A DNA stretch of 64,000 nucleotides, from NCBI GenBank assembly GCA_031266665.1, contig JAISAO010000032.1, positions 19,485-83,484 on the forward strand, read 5' to 3'. Source of the DNA: Propionibacteriaceae bacterium. GTDB taxonomy: Bacteria; Actinomycetota; Actinomycetes; Propionibacteriales; Propionibacteriaceae. Shown in pieces: positions 54,469-63,937 of the stretch; positions within the stretch are counted from its first letter, which is position 1, and each line of letters opens with the position of its first letter. The notes under the pieces are model-generated. The model was not told where the DNA came from, did not search any database, and saw nothing but the letters and a program-made list of their open reading frames with translations. The translations under genes and the position numbers were made by a program.

Positions 54469-55349
54469 ACAAGGTCGGTTCCACCATCCAACAGTGGGTC
54501 CTCACCCCGGCCGGATGGCACCTGGACGAAGCGGTCCTGAGAACGGCCTTGGCCTCCATCGCGGCGGCCGGTTTCGATGGCATCCCCAGCGACCTCAGGC
54601 CGCAAGACATGGATGCGGACGGCTTCCTGGCGGTGCTGCAGGAGTACGGCTTGGAGCCCGGGCCCGGCTATCTCATGGTGGCGTTGGAAGACCAGAAGCC
54701 CCGTTCCGAGATGCTGGACGCGGCCCAGCGGCACTTGGAGACGCACCTCCAATTCGGCCTGCCCGACACGTTTATCGCGGCCCCGATGTCGCCTGAGCGG
54801 ATGGCCTTGCCCGCTGTCGGCGCCGCCTTCGACCCGGACCGTCTCAAGCGCATCATCGATTGCATCGCGGCGGTGGCGGAGGTGCTGGCCGCAGGCGGAG
54901 TGCGCCCGGCCCTGCACCAACACGTCGCGGGCTGGATCGAGACCGAGGAGGAGATCGAGGCCGTCCTGGCCGCGATCCCGCCAGACGTCCTGGCCTTCGG
55001 CCCCGACACCGGGCACCTCTTCTGGGCCGGCATCGACCCGGCGGCGATCATCGCCCGGCACTCGGACCGTGTGGGCGGCATCCACCTCAAGGATGTCCAC
55101 CGGGCGGTGGCCGACGAGGCGAAACGAGCTGGCACGGCTTTCTTTCCCCTGACCATGGGGCAACACCTGTGGACCGAGCCAGGCCGTGGCGACATCGATT
55201 TCGACGCCGTGCTTGACCTGGTGTCGCCCGAGCAGGGCTACGACGGCTGGTACATCCTTGAGGTCGACGTGCCCGACATTGGGGACGCCGACGCCTCCAC
55301 CGCCTACTGCGCCCAGTGGGCCAACCAGAATCTCCGGAGCGTCGGCTGA
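54465..55349 (+). CDS. Sugar isomerase/epimerase-like TIM barrel 1
   Basis: 294 residues, xylose-isomerase-like TIM barrel (IolE/IolI superfamily). Likely metal ligands: ALHQH, GPDTGHLFWAG, GGIHLKDVH and the final YILEVDVPD Glu. The family includes isomerases, epimerases, dehydratases and the catalytic subunit of C-glycoside deglycosidases. Overlaps DUF1080 by four bases and the next oxidoreductase gene by one, so it is tightly coupled to both. Confidence 0.85.
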   Translation: MNKVGSTIQQWVLTPAGWHLDEAVLRTALASIAAAGFDGIPSDLRPQDMDADGFLAVLQEYGLEPGPGYLMVALEDQKPRSEMLDAAQRHLETHLQFGLPDTFIAAPMSPERMALPAVGAAFDPDRLKRIIDCIAAVAEVLAAGGVRPALHQHVAGWIETEEEIEAVLAAIPPDVLAFGPDTGHLFWAGIDPAAIIARHSDRVGGIHLKDVHRAVADEAKRAGTAFFPLTMGQHLWTEPGRGDIDFDAVLDLVSPEQGYDGWYILEVDVPDIGDADASTAYCAQWANQNLRSVG

Positions 55350-56362
55350 TGGCGACCGCTCCCGAAGTGCGTTGGGGCATCCTCGGCACCGGTAACATCG
55401 CCACGCGTTTCGCGGCGGAGATGGCCGGAGCCGAGGGTGCCAGGTTGGTCGCGGTGGCATCGCGCTCCGAGTCGAAAGCGACCGCCTTCGCCGACCGCTT
55501 CGGCCTGCCGACGGCCTACGGCCGATACGAGAGCCTGGCGGCTAGTCCGGATATCGACATCGTCTACGTGGCGACACCGCATCTCTTCCATTACGAGCAC
55601 GCCGGGCTGGTCCTGGCACACGACAAGGCCGTGTTGGTGGAGAAGCCTTTCGTCATGAACGCCCGGGAAGGAGAGGCCTTGGTCGCCGAGGCCCGTCAAC
55701 GCGGCCTGCTGCTCATGGACGGCCTGTGGACGTTATGCAATCCTCTCTTCCTGGACCTGGTGGCCAAGGTTAGGTCGGGGGCCATCGGCAGGCCGCGCGG
55801 GTTCAGCGCCAATGTCGGGCCGCTCGGAGTCCCGATCGCCAAGGGCACGGGCATGCGCCTGGAGGATCCGGATGTCGGCGGAAGTTTCCTCATCGAGTGT
55901 CACGTCTATCCGGTCGCGATCATGCTGGCGCTCGCCCCGGTCTTCAGCCAGCCGGAGGATGTCTGGGCGGCGGCCACCTTCACCGACCGCCACGTCGATG
56001 AAATGGCGTCGATACTCCTGCGGACACAGACTGGCGAAGTCGGCGCTATCGACGGCGGTCTCGCCTGGTCCACCAGGAATAGTGTCGTCTCGCGCGCCCG
56101 GCTCACCGGCGCTACCGGCTGGATCGAGATCGACGACGACCTGTTCAACCCCAGGCGAGCGCTTGTGGGCTCGATGGCCGGCACGGAAGCGCTCGAATCG
56201 TCCGCCGCTGACCGGGGTTTCGCTTGGGAGATCGAGGAGGCCGGCCGGGCGTTCCGGGCCGGTGAGGTTGAAAGCCCCCTCGTGCCTCATCGCCTCAGCC
56301 TCGACGTGATACGCCTGCTCGATCGGGCGCGGGCGTCGGCCGGGATCACAGTGGGAGGCTGA
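55349..56362 (+). CDS. Gfo/Idh/MocA-family oxidoreductase 2
   Basis: 337 residues from ATG 55349 (TGATG junction). Rossmann fold VRWGILGTGNIATRFAAEM, catalytic Lys motif VLVEKPFVMNA, and the C-terminal beta sheet (GGSFLIECHVYPVAI). NAD(P)-dependent sugar dehydrogenase of the same family as 49346-50470 but clearly different in sequence, so the two probably handle different steps, for example oxidation of the glycoside and re-reduction of the released keto-sugar. Confidence 0.88.
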   Translation: MATAPEVRWGILGTGNIATRFAAEMAGAEGARLVAVASRSESKATAFADRFGLPTAYGRYESLAASPDIDIVYVATPHLFHYEHAGLVLAHDKAVLVEKPFVMNAREGEALVAEARQRGLLLMDGLWTLCNPLFLDLVAKVRSGAIGRPRGFSANVGPLGVPIAKGTGMRLEDPDVGGSFLIECHVYPVAIMLALAPVFSQPEDVWAAATFTDRHVDEMASILLRTQTGEVGAIDGGLAWSTRNSVVSRARLTGATGWIEIDDDLFNPRRALVGSMAGTEALESSAADRGFAWEIEEAGRAFRAGEVESPLVPHRLSLDVIRLLDRARASAGITVGG

Positions 56363-56363
56363 C

Positions 56364-57338
56364 ATGGCGTTGAGCTGGACGGCGGCTGACCCTCGGGGTC
56401 GGGCACGAGAGCTTGCCGGTACCACTGCGGTCTCGACGATCTGCTTCATGTCCGACCTGGGAGGTGTGCGCGGAACGTACGAGCGCGAGGACGGCACGGT
56501 CGGGTCCTACTCGATGCCCGCTGAAAGCCGCTTCTCTTTGACCGAGTTTCCAGGACTGGTCAAGGAGCGCACGGGGTGCACTGCGGTCGACGTCTGCCAG
56601 GTCCAACTGGCCGACGACTCAGGCAGCGAGTTGGACGGTTTCGGTCTTGCCCTGGAGGAAGCCGGTGTCAGCCTCATGGCCCTGCTGCTTGACGTGGGCA
56701 ACATCGCCAGCCCCGAGGCCGAGCGCCGGGCCGCCGTGTTGCGTCATGTCGAAGGGTGGCTCCGCCGCGCCGCCGCGCTCCAGGCGCCATTCGCCCGGAT
56801 CTCGACGGGCGCCGTCCAGGGGGCCGCTAACCACGACCGTCAGGCTCAACTCGACTCCCTCGCCCATTGTGCCGACTACGCCATGTCGGTCGGCGTCTGT
56901 CTCCAACTGGAGAACCACGGCGGCGACGCGCTGTCGCCCGAATGGTTGATCGACACACTCGAACAAGTGGGCCTTGGCCGGCTGGGACTGATCTTGGACA
57001 TCGGCAACGCCGAACCAATGATCGCCGCGAACCTGGCCCGCCTGGCTGGTAAGCCTCTAGATGAGGCCAGTCTCGACTTTGGTCCGGTCTACGCCACAGT
57101 CGCCCAACTAGCCCCCTACGCGACTAGCGTCCACGCGAAGGTCCACGACCTGGACGAGGCGGGCGGGTTCGGTCCGCTTGATGTTCCGAGAGCGCTGCGG
57201 TCCATCGTGGCGGCGGGCTTCCGGGGGCCGGTGACGGTTGAGTACGAAGGGCCGGCCGTGGGCGACGAGCGGTGGCCCGTGGTCCGACGGTCCTTGGAAA
57301 CGGTCAACAGCATCTTCGGCGGTGGGAAGGAGAGCTGA
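56364..57338 (+). CDS. Sugar isomerase/epimerase-like TIM barrel 2
   Basis: 324 residues, xylose-isomerase-like TIM barrel. Candidate metal ligands are LQLENHGG (Glu), LILDIGNAEP (Asp), SVHAKVHDL (His) and TVEYEGPA (Glu). It starts one base after the preceding stop. The N-terminus (TTAVSTICFMSDLG) is longer than in TIM barrel 1, and the two share little sequence, so they are not a recent duplication. Confidence 0.85.
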   Translation: MALSWTAADPRGRARELAGTTAVSTICFMSDLGGVRGTYEREDGTVGSYSMPAESRFSLTEFPGLVKERTGCTAVDVCQVQLADDSGSELDGFGLALEEAGVSLMALLLDVGNIASPEAERRAAVLRHVEGWLRRAAALQAPFARISTGAVQGAANHDRQAQLDSLAHCADYAMSVGVCLQLENHGGDALSPEWLIDTLEQVGLGRLGLILDIGNAEPMIAANLARLAGKPLDEASLDFGPVYATVAQLAPYATSVHAKVHDLDEAGGFGPLDVPRALRSIVAAGFRGPVTVEYEGPAVGDERWPVVRRSLETVNSIFGGGKES

Positions 57339-57340
57339 CA

Positions 57341-58288
57341 GTGCTGGTGTACACCATCCGCAAGCTCCTGACTGGAGCTGTGGTGTTCGTGTCCGTCACG
57401 GCGCTGACGTTCTTCCTGCTGTTCGCCCGGGGTGGGTACGAGATCGCCCGGTCCTTTCTCAGCGATACGGCGACGCCGGAACAGATCAACGCGCGGGCTG
57501 AGCAACTCGGACTTCTGCGTCCAATCCCCGCTCAATACTGGGACTGGCTCGTGGAACTGGTCACGGGCGCCTCGTTGGGGCGTTCCTATCTGACGAACGC
57601 TCCGGTCGTGGATGTGCTGATGAACCGGTCTCCCGTGACCATCAGCCTGCTGGTCGTCAGCCTCGTCCTGACTATCGCCATGGGAATTCCCCTCGGGGTC
57701 GTCGCCGCGACTCGGGGCGGTCTTGTCGACCGAGGCTTGCAGATCTTCTCCGTCACAGTCCAGGCGATCCCCAACTACGGCCTGGGTCTTATCCTCGTGC
57801 TCGTCTTCGCCCTCGGGCTCCATCTCCTGCCCGCGACGGGGTTCGTCCCGCTAAGCCGCGGTTTCGGTCCTTGGCTGGCGACGATCATTCTGCCCTCGCT
57901 CGCCATCGCCCTTGGGTCCATCGCCTTCGTGGGCGCGCAGATCCGGGGGGCCATGCTTGATCTGATGAGGCAGGACTTTGTGCGCACTCTGCGTTCCCGG
58001 GGTGTGTCACGCCGCTCGACCGTGTTCAAGCACGCCCTGCGTAGCGCGGCGCCCCCGACATTGACGATTCTGTCGCTTCAGGTCATCCAGATCGTCGGCG
58101 GATCGGTCATCGTCGAGCGGATCTACGCTCTTCCGGGGCTGGGCTCGATCGCGCTGAGCGCCGGCAACTCCGGCGACCTGCCCGTTGTGCTCGGAGTGGT
58201 CGCCTGGATCGTCGTCATCATCGTCGCCGTGAACCTGATCGTCGACGTGCTTAACGGCTTCCTGAACCCAAAGGCGAGAGTCCGATGA
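57341..58288 (+). CDS. ABC importer permease (DppB type)
   Basis: 315 residues from GTG 57341 (AAGGAG site). Six membrane segments, the DppB/OppB order with VYTIRKLLTGAVVFVSVTALTFFLLF at the start, EQINARAEQLGLLRPIPAQYWDWL periplasmic loop, and the EAA loop (DFVRTLRSRGVSRRSTVFKHALRSAAPPTLTI). Partner of the fused permease-ATPase whose gene overlaps its end by four bases. Confidence 0.92.
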   Translation: MLVYTIRKLLTGAVVFVSVTALTFFLLFARGGYEIARSFLSDTATPEQINARAEQLGLLRPIPAQYWDWLVELVTGASLGRSYLTNAPVVDVLMNRSPVTISLLVVSLVLTIAMGIPLGVVAATRGGLVDRGLQIFSVTVQAIPNYGLGLILVLVFALGLHLLPATGFVPLSRGFGPWLATIILPSLAIALGSIAFVGAQIRGAMLDLMRQDFVRTLRSRGVSRRSTVFKHALRSAAPPTLTILSLQVIQIVGGSVIVERIYALPGLGSIALSAGNSGDLPVVLGVVAWIVVIIVAVNLIVDVLNGFLNPKARVR

Positions 58289-60102
58289 CCCATGAGCTTG
58301 AGGCCCCGGGCGAGCAGGTTGTGATCGCTCGCAAGAGTGTGTGGCGGCGACTTCTCCACAACCCCCTGTCTGCGGCTGCCATCGTGTATCTCGCCATCGT
58401 CGTGCTGGTGGCGGTCTTCCAATCCTGGATCGCCCCGTTCCCTCCCGAGCGGGTCGTTCCAACGCTGACGAATGTCTCCCCATTCGGTTCTGAGTACTTC
58501 CTCGGCGGGGATCGCGCCGGTCGCGACATCCTCTCGCGGATCATCGCGGGAACCAGGGGCGGTGTCCTCTCCGGCATCATCATGGCGTCTGTGGCGCTGA
58601 GCATCGGCATTGTGTTCGGGCTCATCGCCGGGTATTTCGGCAAGGTATTCGACAACGTCGCCAACTGGGTGTTCTCGGTCCTTCTGGCGGCTCCCGGCAT
58701 CATTATCCTGTTGGCGCTCTACACCCTGGTCGATGTTTCGATGCCCGTGGCCATGGCCGTGCTAGGGGTCATCGCATCGCCCGGTGTCTTCTATCTGGTG
58801 CGGACTCTCACCTTGAACGTGCGCAACGAGCTGTACGTCGACGCCGCCCGTGTCGCCGGACTGTCGAACGTCCGGATTGTCGGCCGCCATGTCCTACTGG
58901 CCATCAAGGGTCCGATCATCATTCTGGCCGCTTTCTTGTGCGGCGGGGCCATTTCAGCCTCGGCCGGCCTCGAGTTCATCGGCCTCGGCAACCCGGCCGA
59001 GCCCAGTTGGGGCAGCATACTCAACGATGCTTTCGCCAACCTCTTCATCGCCCCCTGGCAGCTAATTTGGCCCGGTCTCGCTCTGGGCCTGACCATGGCG
59101 GCGCTGGTGCTTCTGGGCAACGGCCTGAGGGACGCGATCGAGGGTAGTTTCATCAAGCCAAGCCTCAGGACGTGGCGGGCCGAGGTCACGGGCCTGGCTG
59201 GGGCAGCGGCCGTGGTGAGGACGCTCGGCGTCCGAGGCGCCTCGAAGGCCCAAGCCGGTTCGCCGGAGACATCTCACCTGCTCCAGATCGAGTGGCTTCA
59301 AGTCGGCTACCCCAACGGGGGAAAGCTCAACCCAGTGGTCGACGACGTGTCCCTGACTGTGGACAAAGGTGAGATTGTCGGCCTGGTCGGAGAGTCCGGA
59401 TCCGGCAAGACACAGACGGTGTTCGCGGCCATGGGTCTCCTGCCGGACAACGCGGTGGTCGCCGCCGGCTCCGTCAGACTGGACGGCGCCGAGTTGCTCG
59501 GGCTGCCGGACGACGAGTTCGCCCAGGTTCGGGGATCGCGCCTGGCGTACATTCCGCAGGAGCCCATGTCGAACCTCGATCCGGCTTTCACCGTGGGGTC
59601 TCAACTGATGGAGGGCATCCGCGCTCAATCGTCCACGAGCCGCGCCGAGGCCAAGCGACTCGCCCTCGCCATGCTGGCTCGTGTCGGCATCGTCGACCCC
59701 GCCAGGACGTTCAAGTCCTATCCGCACGAGATCTCGGGAGGGATGGCCCAACGGGTCCTGATCGCGGGCGCGGTCATGGGCAAGCCCCACCTCCTGTTCG
59801 CGGACGAGCCGACGACGGCTCTGGACGTCACCGTCCAGGCCGAGGTCCTGGATCTGCTGCGAGACCTCCAGAGGGAATACGGCATGGGTCTGCTGCTCGT
59901 CACTCACAACCTGGGTGTGGTCGCCGCCGTCTGCGACCGGGTCGTTGTCATGCGCCTGGGCCAGGTCGTCGAGCAAGGGACCGTGCGCGAGGTGTTCTCC
60001 CACCCCCGCCACGAGTACACCAAGATGCTGCTCGACTCTGTGCTGGATCACACCGAGGCCAGGTCTCCCTTGACCGAGGAGGGAGGGCCGTCCGATGACT
60101 GA
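58285..60102 (+). CDS. Fused ABC permease (DppC) and ATPase (DppD)
   Basis: 605 residues. Residues 1-~300 are a DppC-type permease (FGSEYFLGGDRAGRDILSRIIAGTR, EAA loop ELYVDAARVAGLSNVRIVGRHVL); ~335-600 are an oligopeptide-type ATPase with Walker A GESGSGKTQT, signature ISGGMAQRVLIAGA, Walker B LLFADEPTTALD and H-loop LLVTHN. Such fusions are common in actinobacteria. With DppB and DppF it makes the complete importer. Overlaps the following ATPase gene by eight bases. Confidence 0.93.
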   Translation: MTHELEAPGEQVVIARKSVWRRLLHNPLSAAAIVYLAIVVLVAVFQSWIAPFPPERVVPTLTNVSPFGSEYFLGGDRAGRDILSRIIAGTRGGVLSGIIMASVALSIGIVFGLIAGYFGKVFDNVANWVFSVLLAAPGIIILLALYTLVDVSMPVAMAVLGVIASPGVFYLVRTLTLNVRNELYVDAARVAGLSNVRIVGRHVLLAIKGPIIILAAFLCGGAISASAGLEFIGLGNPAEPSWGSILNDAFANLFIAPWQLIWPGLALGLTMAALVLLGNGLRDAIEGSFIKPSLRTWRAEVTGLAGAAAVVRTLGVRGASKAQAGSPETSHLLQIEWLQVGYPNGGKLNPVVDDVSLTVDKGEIVGLVGESGSGKTQTVFAAMGLLPDNAVVAAGSVRLDGAELLGLPDDEFAQVRGSRLAYIPQEPMSNLDPAFTVGSQLMEGIRAQSSTSRAEAKRLALAMLARVGIVDPARTFKSYPHEISGGMAQRVLIAGAVMGKPHLLFADEPTTALDVTVQAEVLDLLRDLQREYGMGLLLVTHNLGVVAAVCDRVVVMRLGQVVEQGTVREVFSHPRHEYTKMLLDSVLDHTEARSPLTEEGGPSDD

Positions 60103-60952
60103 GCCGCTTCTGACCACCGAGGATCTGGTCGTGACCTACGGCCGTGGCCGGCGGGCGCACCAGGTGTTGCACGGTGTCTCCGTCTGCGTAGCCCCGGGTG
60201 AAACCCTGGGACTGGTGGGAGAGTCGGGTTCTGGTAAGACCACGCTAGCGCGCGCGGCCCTCGGGCTGGCCCCGGTCAGCGCTGGTCGCATCTTGTTCCG
60301 CGGCGAGGACATCGCCCACGTCGGGCCGCGCGACCGACGACGGCTGGCGCGCGACATCCAGGTCGTGTTCCAGGACCCCTACACGTCGCTCAACCCCGCT
60401 ATGACCATTCGAGACATCCTCACCGAGCCGCTGGTCGCCCAGGGCGTCCCGGGCGACAAGGCTCGTTCCCGGGTCCTCGAACTGCTCGATCGAGTGGCGA
60501 TGCCGGCCAACTCGCTGGACCGCTACTCGCGCGAGTTCTCCGGGGGGCAGCGCCAGCGGATCGCCATCGCCCGCGCCCTGGCCCTGGATCCCACCTTCGT
60601 CGTCTGCGACGAGCCCGTGTCGGCGCTCGATCTGTCGACCCAGCGCCGGGTGCTCGACCTCCTGATCGAGATCCAGGAGCGCACCTCAGTGGCCTACCTG
60701 TTCATCTCCCACGACCTGGCGGTTGTCCGCCATGTGTCCCACCGGGTGGCGGTGATGTTGCGGGGGGAGATCGTGGAGATCGGCCCATCCGCCCAAGTCA
60801 CCGAACATCCGCAACATCCCTACACCCAACGGCTGTGGGCCGCCAACCTGGTCGCCGATCCCGACGAGCAGGAGCGGCGCCGCCAAGTCCGCGCCCAATT
60901 GAACCAGATCGCCGCCGACGCGGCGACCCTTAGCGAAAGAACCACACCATGA
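60095..60952 (+). CDS. ABC importer ATPase (DppF/OppF type)
   Basis: 285 residues. Walker A GESGSGKTTL, the DppF hallmark QVVFQDPYTSLNPAMTI, signature FSGGQRQRIAIARAL, Walker B FVVCDEPVSALDLS, H-loop LFISHDLAVV and the C-terminal EHPQHPYTQRLW segment. Second ATPase of the importer. Overlaps the next gene by four bases (ATGA). Confidence 0.94.
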   Translation: MTEPLLTTEDLVVTYGRGRRAHQVLHGVSVCVAPGETLGLVGESGSGKTTLARAALGLAPVSAGRILFRGEDIAHVGPRDRRRLARDIQVVFQDPYTSLNPAMTIRDILTEPLVAQGVPGDKARSRVLELLDRVAMPANSLDRYSREFSGGQRQRIAIARALALDPTFVVCDEPVSALDLSTQRRVLDLLIEIQERTSVAYLFISHDLAVVRHVSHRVAVMLRGEIVEIGPSAQVTEHPQHPYTQRLWAANLVADPDEQERRRQVRAQLNQIAADAATLSERTTP

Positions 60953-61968
60953 CACCACCGGTGACCCTATTCACGGGCCAGTGGGCGGACCTGCCCCTGG
61001 AAGAAGTGGCCGCGCACGCCCAGGCTTGGGGTTACGACGGCCTTGAAGTCGCCTGTGGGCGGCACCTCGACATCGCCCGGGCCGTGGAGGATGACGCCTA
61101 CCTGGCCCGGTTCCGGGAGATCCTCGACCGGCACGAACTCCAATTGTTCGTGATCTCCAACCACCTGACCGGGCAGGCGGTCTGCGACGACCCGATCGAC
61201 TTCCGCCACCAGGCCATCCTGCCGCCCCAGGTCTGGGGGGATGGAGATGCCGAGTCGGTGCGGCGGCGGGCGGCCGACGAGCTGAAGCAGACGGCGGTCG
61301 TGGCCCGCAAACTCGGGGTGGACACGGTCGTCGGCTTCTCCGGTTCCAAGATCTGGCCCTACGTCGCCCTGTTCCCGCCCGTGCCGGCCGAAGTCATCGA
61401 CGCCGGCTACGAGGACTTCGCCCAACGGTGGAATCCCATCCTGGACGTCTTCGACAACCAAGGGGTGCGGTTCGCGCTGGAGGTGCATCCCAGCGAGATT
61501 GCCTATGACTACGAGACGAGCCGCCGGGCGCTGGAGGCTGTCGGGAATCGACCGGCCTTCGGCTTCAACTGGGACCCCAGCCACATGATGTGGCAGTTCG
61601 TCGACCCGGTGAACTTCATCATCGAGTTCAGCCACCGGATCTACCACGTCGACTGCAAGGACACGCGGCTGCGCGAGCACAACGGCAGGCGGGGCGCCCT
61701 TGGGTCGCACCTGCCGTGGGGCGACCCGCGCCGCGGCTGGGATTTCGTCTCGACGGGCCACGGCGACGTGCCGTGGGAGGACTGCTTCCGCGCGCTGCGC
61801 TCGATCGGCTACTCGGGCCCCATCTCGGTCGAGTGGGAGGACGCCGGCATGGACCGGCTCAAGGGGGCCGCCGAGGCCGTCAGCTTCATGCGCGGCCTCC
61901 TGTGGGACCTGCCCACGGCCTCGTTCGACGCGGCCTTCAGCACCGCCAGCCAAGAACCGCCAGCCTGA
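60949..61968 (+). CDS. Sugar isomerase/epimerase-like TIM barrel 3
   Basis: 339 residues. Xylose-isomerase-like TIM barrel with candidate ligands in FALEVHPSEI (Glu), NWDPSHMMWQ (Asp, His), IYHVDCKDTRL (Asp/His) and SVEWEDAGMDRL (Glu). The WDPSHMMWQ-plus-KDTRL pair occurs in actinobacterial 'sugar phosphate isomerase/epimerase' proteins of sugar and inositol catabolic loci, and resembles the alpha subunit of C-glycoside deglycosidase in fold. The activity itself cannot be told. Confidence 0.85.
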   Translation: MTPPVTLFTGQWADLPLEEVAAHAQAWGYDGLEVACGRHLDIARAVEDDAYLARFREILDRHELQLFVISNHLTGQAVCDDPIDFRHQAILPPQVWGDGDAESVRRRAADELKQTAVVARKLGVDTVVGFSGSKIWPYVALFPPVPAEVIDAGYEDFAQRWNPILDVFDNQGVRFALEVHPSEIAYDYETSRRALEAVGNRPAFGFNWDPSHMMWQFVDPVNFIIEFSHRIYHVDCKDTRLREHNGRRGALGSHLPWGDPRRGWDFVSTGHGDVPWEDCFRALRSIGYSGPISVEWEDAGMDRLKGAAEAVSFMRGLLWDLPTASFDAAFSTASQEPPA

Positions 61969-61973
61969 CGCCG

Positions 61974-63221
61974 ATGCGCCCTTCGAACGCTCTCAGACCC
62001 ATGGGCCGACACCGCCAGTGGGCCGTGTTCATCCTGGTGTCGTCCCTGAACCTCTTCATCATGATCCCGTATCTGGGTCCGGCGGCGATCCTTCCGACGC
62101 TCATCGAGGACCTCAGCATCCCGATGACGATGACCGCCTACGTGGTGTCGATCTATCTCATCATGAGCGGGGTGTTCATCTTCGCGGGCAGCCTGATCGG
62201 CGGGCGCATCGGGTATCACATAACGTGGTGGATGGGCCTGGTGGCAGTGACCATCGGCCTGGTCGTCAGCGCGGTCGCCCCAGGCTTCGCTGTGTTCTTC
62301 CTGGGGCGCATGATCTCCGGCCTCGGATTCGGCGTCACCATGTCGGCGCAAACCCCACTTGCCGGCATGTGGTTCCAGGGCGCCCGATTCACCGCCTTGC
62401 AGACGGTCACCGGAGTGATCGCCTGCGTCGGGGTGGCGAGTGCCTACATCGTCTTCCCGCTGTTCGAGTCCTGGCGCGTCGCCCTGTGGCTGTTCGCCGG
62501 CATCACCTTGGGTTTCGCGGCGGTCAACGCGGTCATAGTGAAACCGCCTCCGGGCTACGCGGGTGGAACCGGCCGATCTGGTGGGGCGGCCGCCAAGGAG
62601 AAGCCGAAGTTCGGCTTCGTCATGCGGAACCGGGACTTCATGTTGATCCTGCTCATCAACGCCGTGGCGAACAGCGCGAACACGGTGCTGCTGACGTACA
62701 TGACGGGCTACTTCCTCGAAGAAGCGCGGCTGTCGCGAGGTCTCGCCGCCGGGATCGCCTCCGTCCTGACCTTCATCCAGATGGCTGGAGCCATCGGCGG
62801 CGGCATCCTGACCGGCAAGACGGGGCGGCGGAAGGTCTTCATCATCATCGGCACGGCCTGCTACGGCGTGTTCGGAGTCGGACTGGTCCTGTTCGGCAAC
62901 CTGATCGGCCTGGTGGTCGTCAGCGCCGTTGTCTGTGGCATGGCCTTCTACTTCCGCATGCCCGCCATGGCGCAGTACTTCCTGGAAGAGACCGAGGAGC
63001 CCGACCCCGGCGTGATGGCGGCCGCTACGGCGGTCACCTCCGGCCTGCCCATGCTCCTGAACCTGGTGTCGTCCGCCATGGCCGGCGCCATGGTCGTCGC
63101 CTGGGGCTACGGCGGCACCATCCTGGTATGGCACGTGGCGGCGCTGGTGATGGTTGTCCCGGCTCTGTTACTGCGCGAGGTCGGCCCCAGGGCGCGGGCC
63201 AGCCGTGTGGCCTCCGTATAG
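61974..63221 (+). CDS. MFS transporter
   Basis: 415 residues from ATG 61974, five bases after the preceding stop. Twelve membrane segments; GGRIGYHITWWMG after segment 2 stands in for the usual MFS loop motif. It closes the operon and may import the substrate by a second route or export an aglycone. Substrate unknown. Confidence 0.88.
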   Translation: MRPSNALRPMGRHRQWAVFILVSSLNLFIMIPYLGPAAILPTLIEDLSIPMTMTAYVVSIYLIMSGVFIFAGSLIGGRIGYHITWWMGLVAVTIGLVVSAVAPGFAVFFLGRMISGLGFGVTMSAQTPLAGMWFQGARFTALQTVTGVIACVGVASAYIVFPLFESWRVALWLFAGITLGFAAVNAVIVKPPPGYAGGTGRSGGAAAKEKPKFGFVMRNRDFMLILLINAVANSANTVLLTYMTGYFLEEARLSRGLAAGIASVLTFIQMAGAIGGGILTGKTGRRKVFIIIGTACYGVFGVGLVLFGNLIGLVVVSAVVCGMAFYFRMPAMAQYFLEETEEPDPGVMAAATAVTSGLPMLLNLVSSAMAGAMVVAWGYGGTILVWHVAALVMVVPALLLREVGPRARASRVASV

Positions 63222-63250
63222 TGTTTGTGCAGTGTTGTTAGGAGTTTGTT

Positions 63251-63937
63251 ATGAGTCTTCAGGACTTGGTTGACGCGGCGGTGCCACGGGTGCGGGCCGC
63301 GGGGACCGATCTGGCGGACGTTGAGGTGAAGCAGGCTGCGGGCGGCGTGCCCAAGTCACTGCCAGAGTCGCTTTCGGCGTTCTCCAACGGATCGGGCGGC
63401 CTCTTACTGCTGGGCCTCGACTAGGGGCGCGGTTTCCGCCCGGTTCCGATCAACCCCCACGCGCTGGCCGAGGCCGTCTCCAACCACTGCCGCCGCAGCG
63501 TGGAGCCGGCCATCCTGTCCGAGATCGATGTTGTTCAGGTGGATGATATACTGGTGATCGTCGCCTTCATCCCTTCCGGGGACCGGCTGCGAATGCCGTA
63601 CTACGTGAAAGCCCAAGGCTTGGAATGCGGTTCCTGTCTGCGCGGCCATGACGGGAACCGCCACCTGACCTCCTATGAGATCCACGCGCTCGTGGCGGGA
63701 CTGGGACAGCCTCGTGATGACATGCGGGTCGTGGACGGGGCGACCATCGACAACCTCGACCCCGATCTGGTGGCCGCGCTCGTCCGCCGCCTGAAAGACA
63801 CTCGGAGCGCGGTGTTCGCCCAGGCCAGCGACACCGACGTGCTGCGCTTCGTGCAGGTCTTGGATCGTGACCGATCAATCGCAGGGTTATCGGCAAAAAT
63901 GTGTGTCTGCTCTTGGGCGTGTCTCGGCAATGAGTGA
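63251..63937 (+). pseudogene. AlbA_2-type putative DNA-binding/ATP-binding protein, broken by amber codon
   Basis: GGAGTTTGTT precedes ATG 63251. The frame reads MSLQDLVDAAVPRVRAAGTD, VEVKQAAGGVPKSLPESLSAFSNGSGGLLLLGLD, then TAG at 63422-63424 and continues RGFRPVPINPHALAEAVSN to TGA at 63935-63937. The family normally has GVDE at this point (GAG to TAG is one base). The last ~15 residues (AKMCVCSWACLGNE) also fail to match the family, so a second lesion near 63,890 is likely. AlbA_2 proteins are often linked to defence or regulation. A decayed gene or a sequencing error are both possible. Confidence 0.65.
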
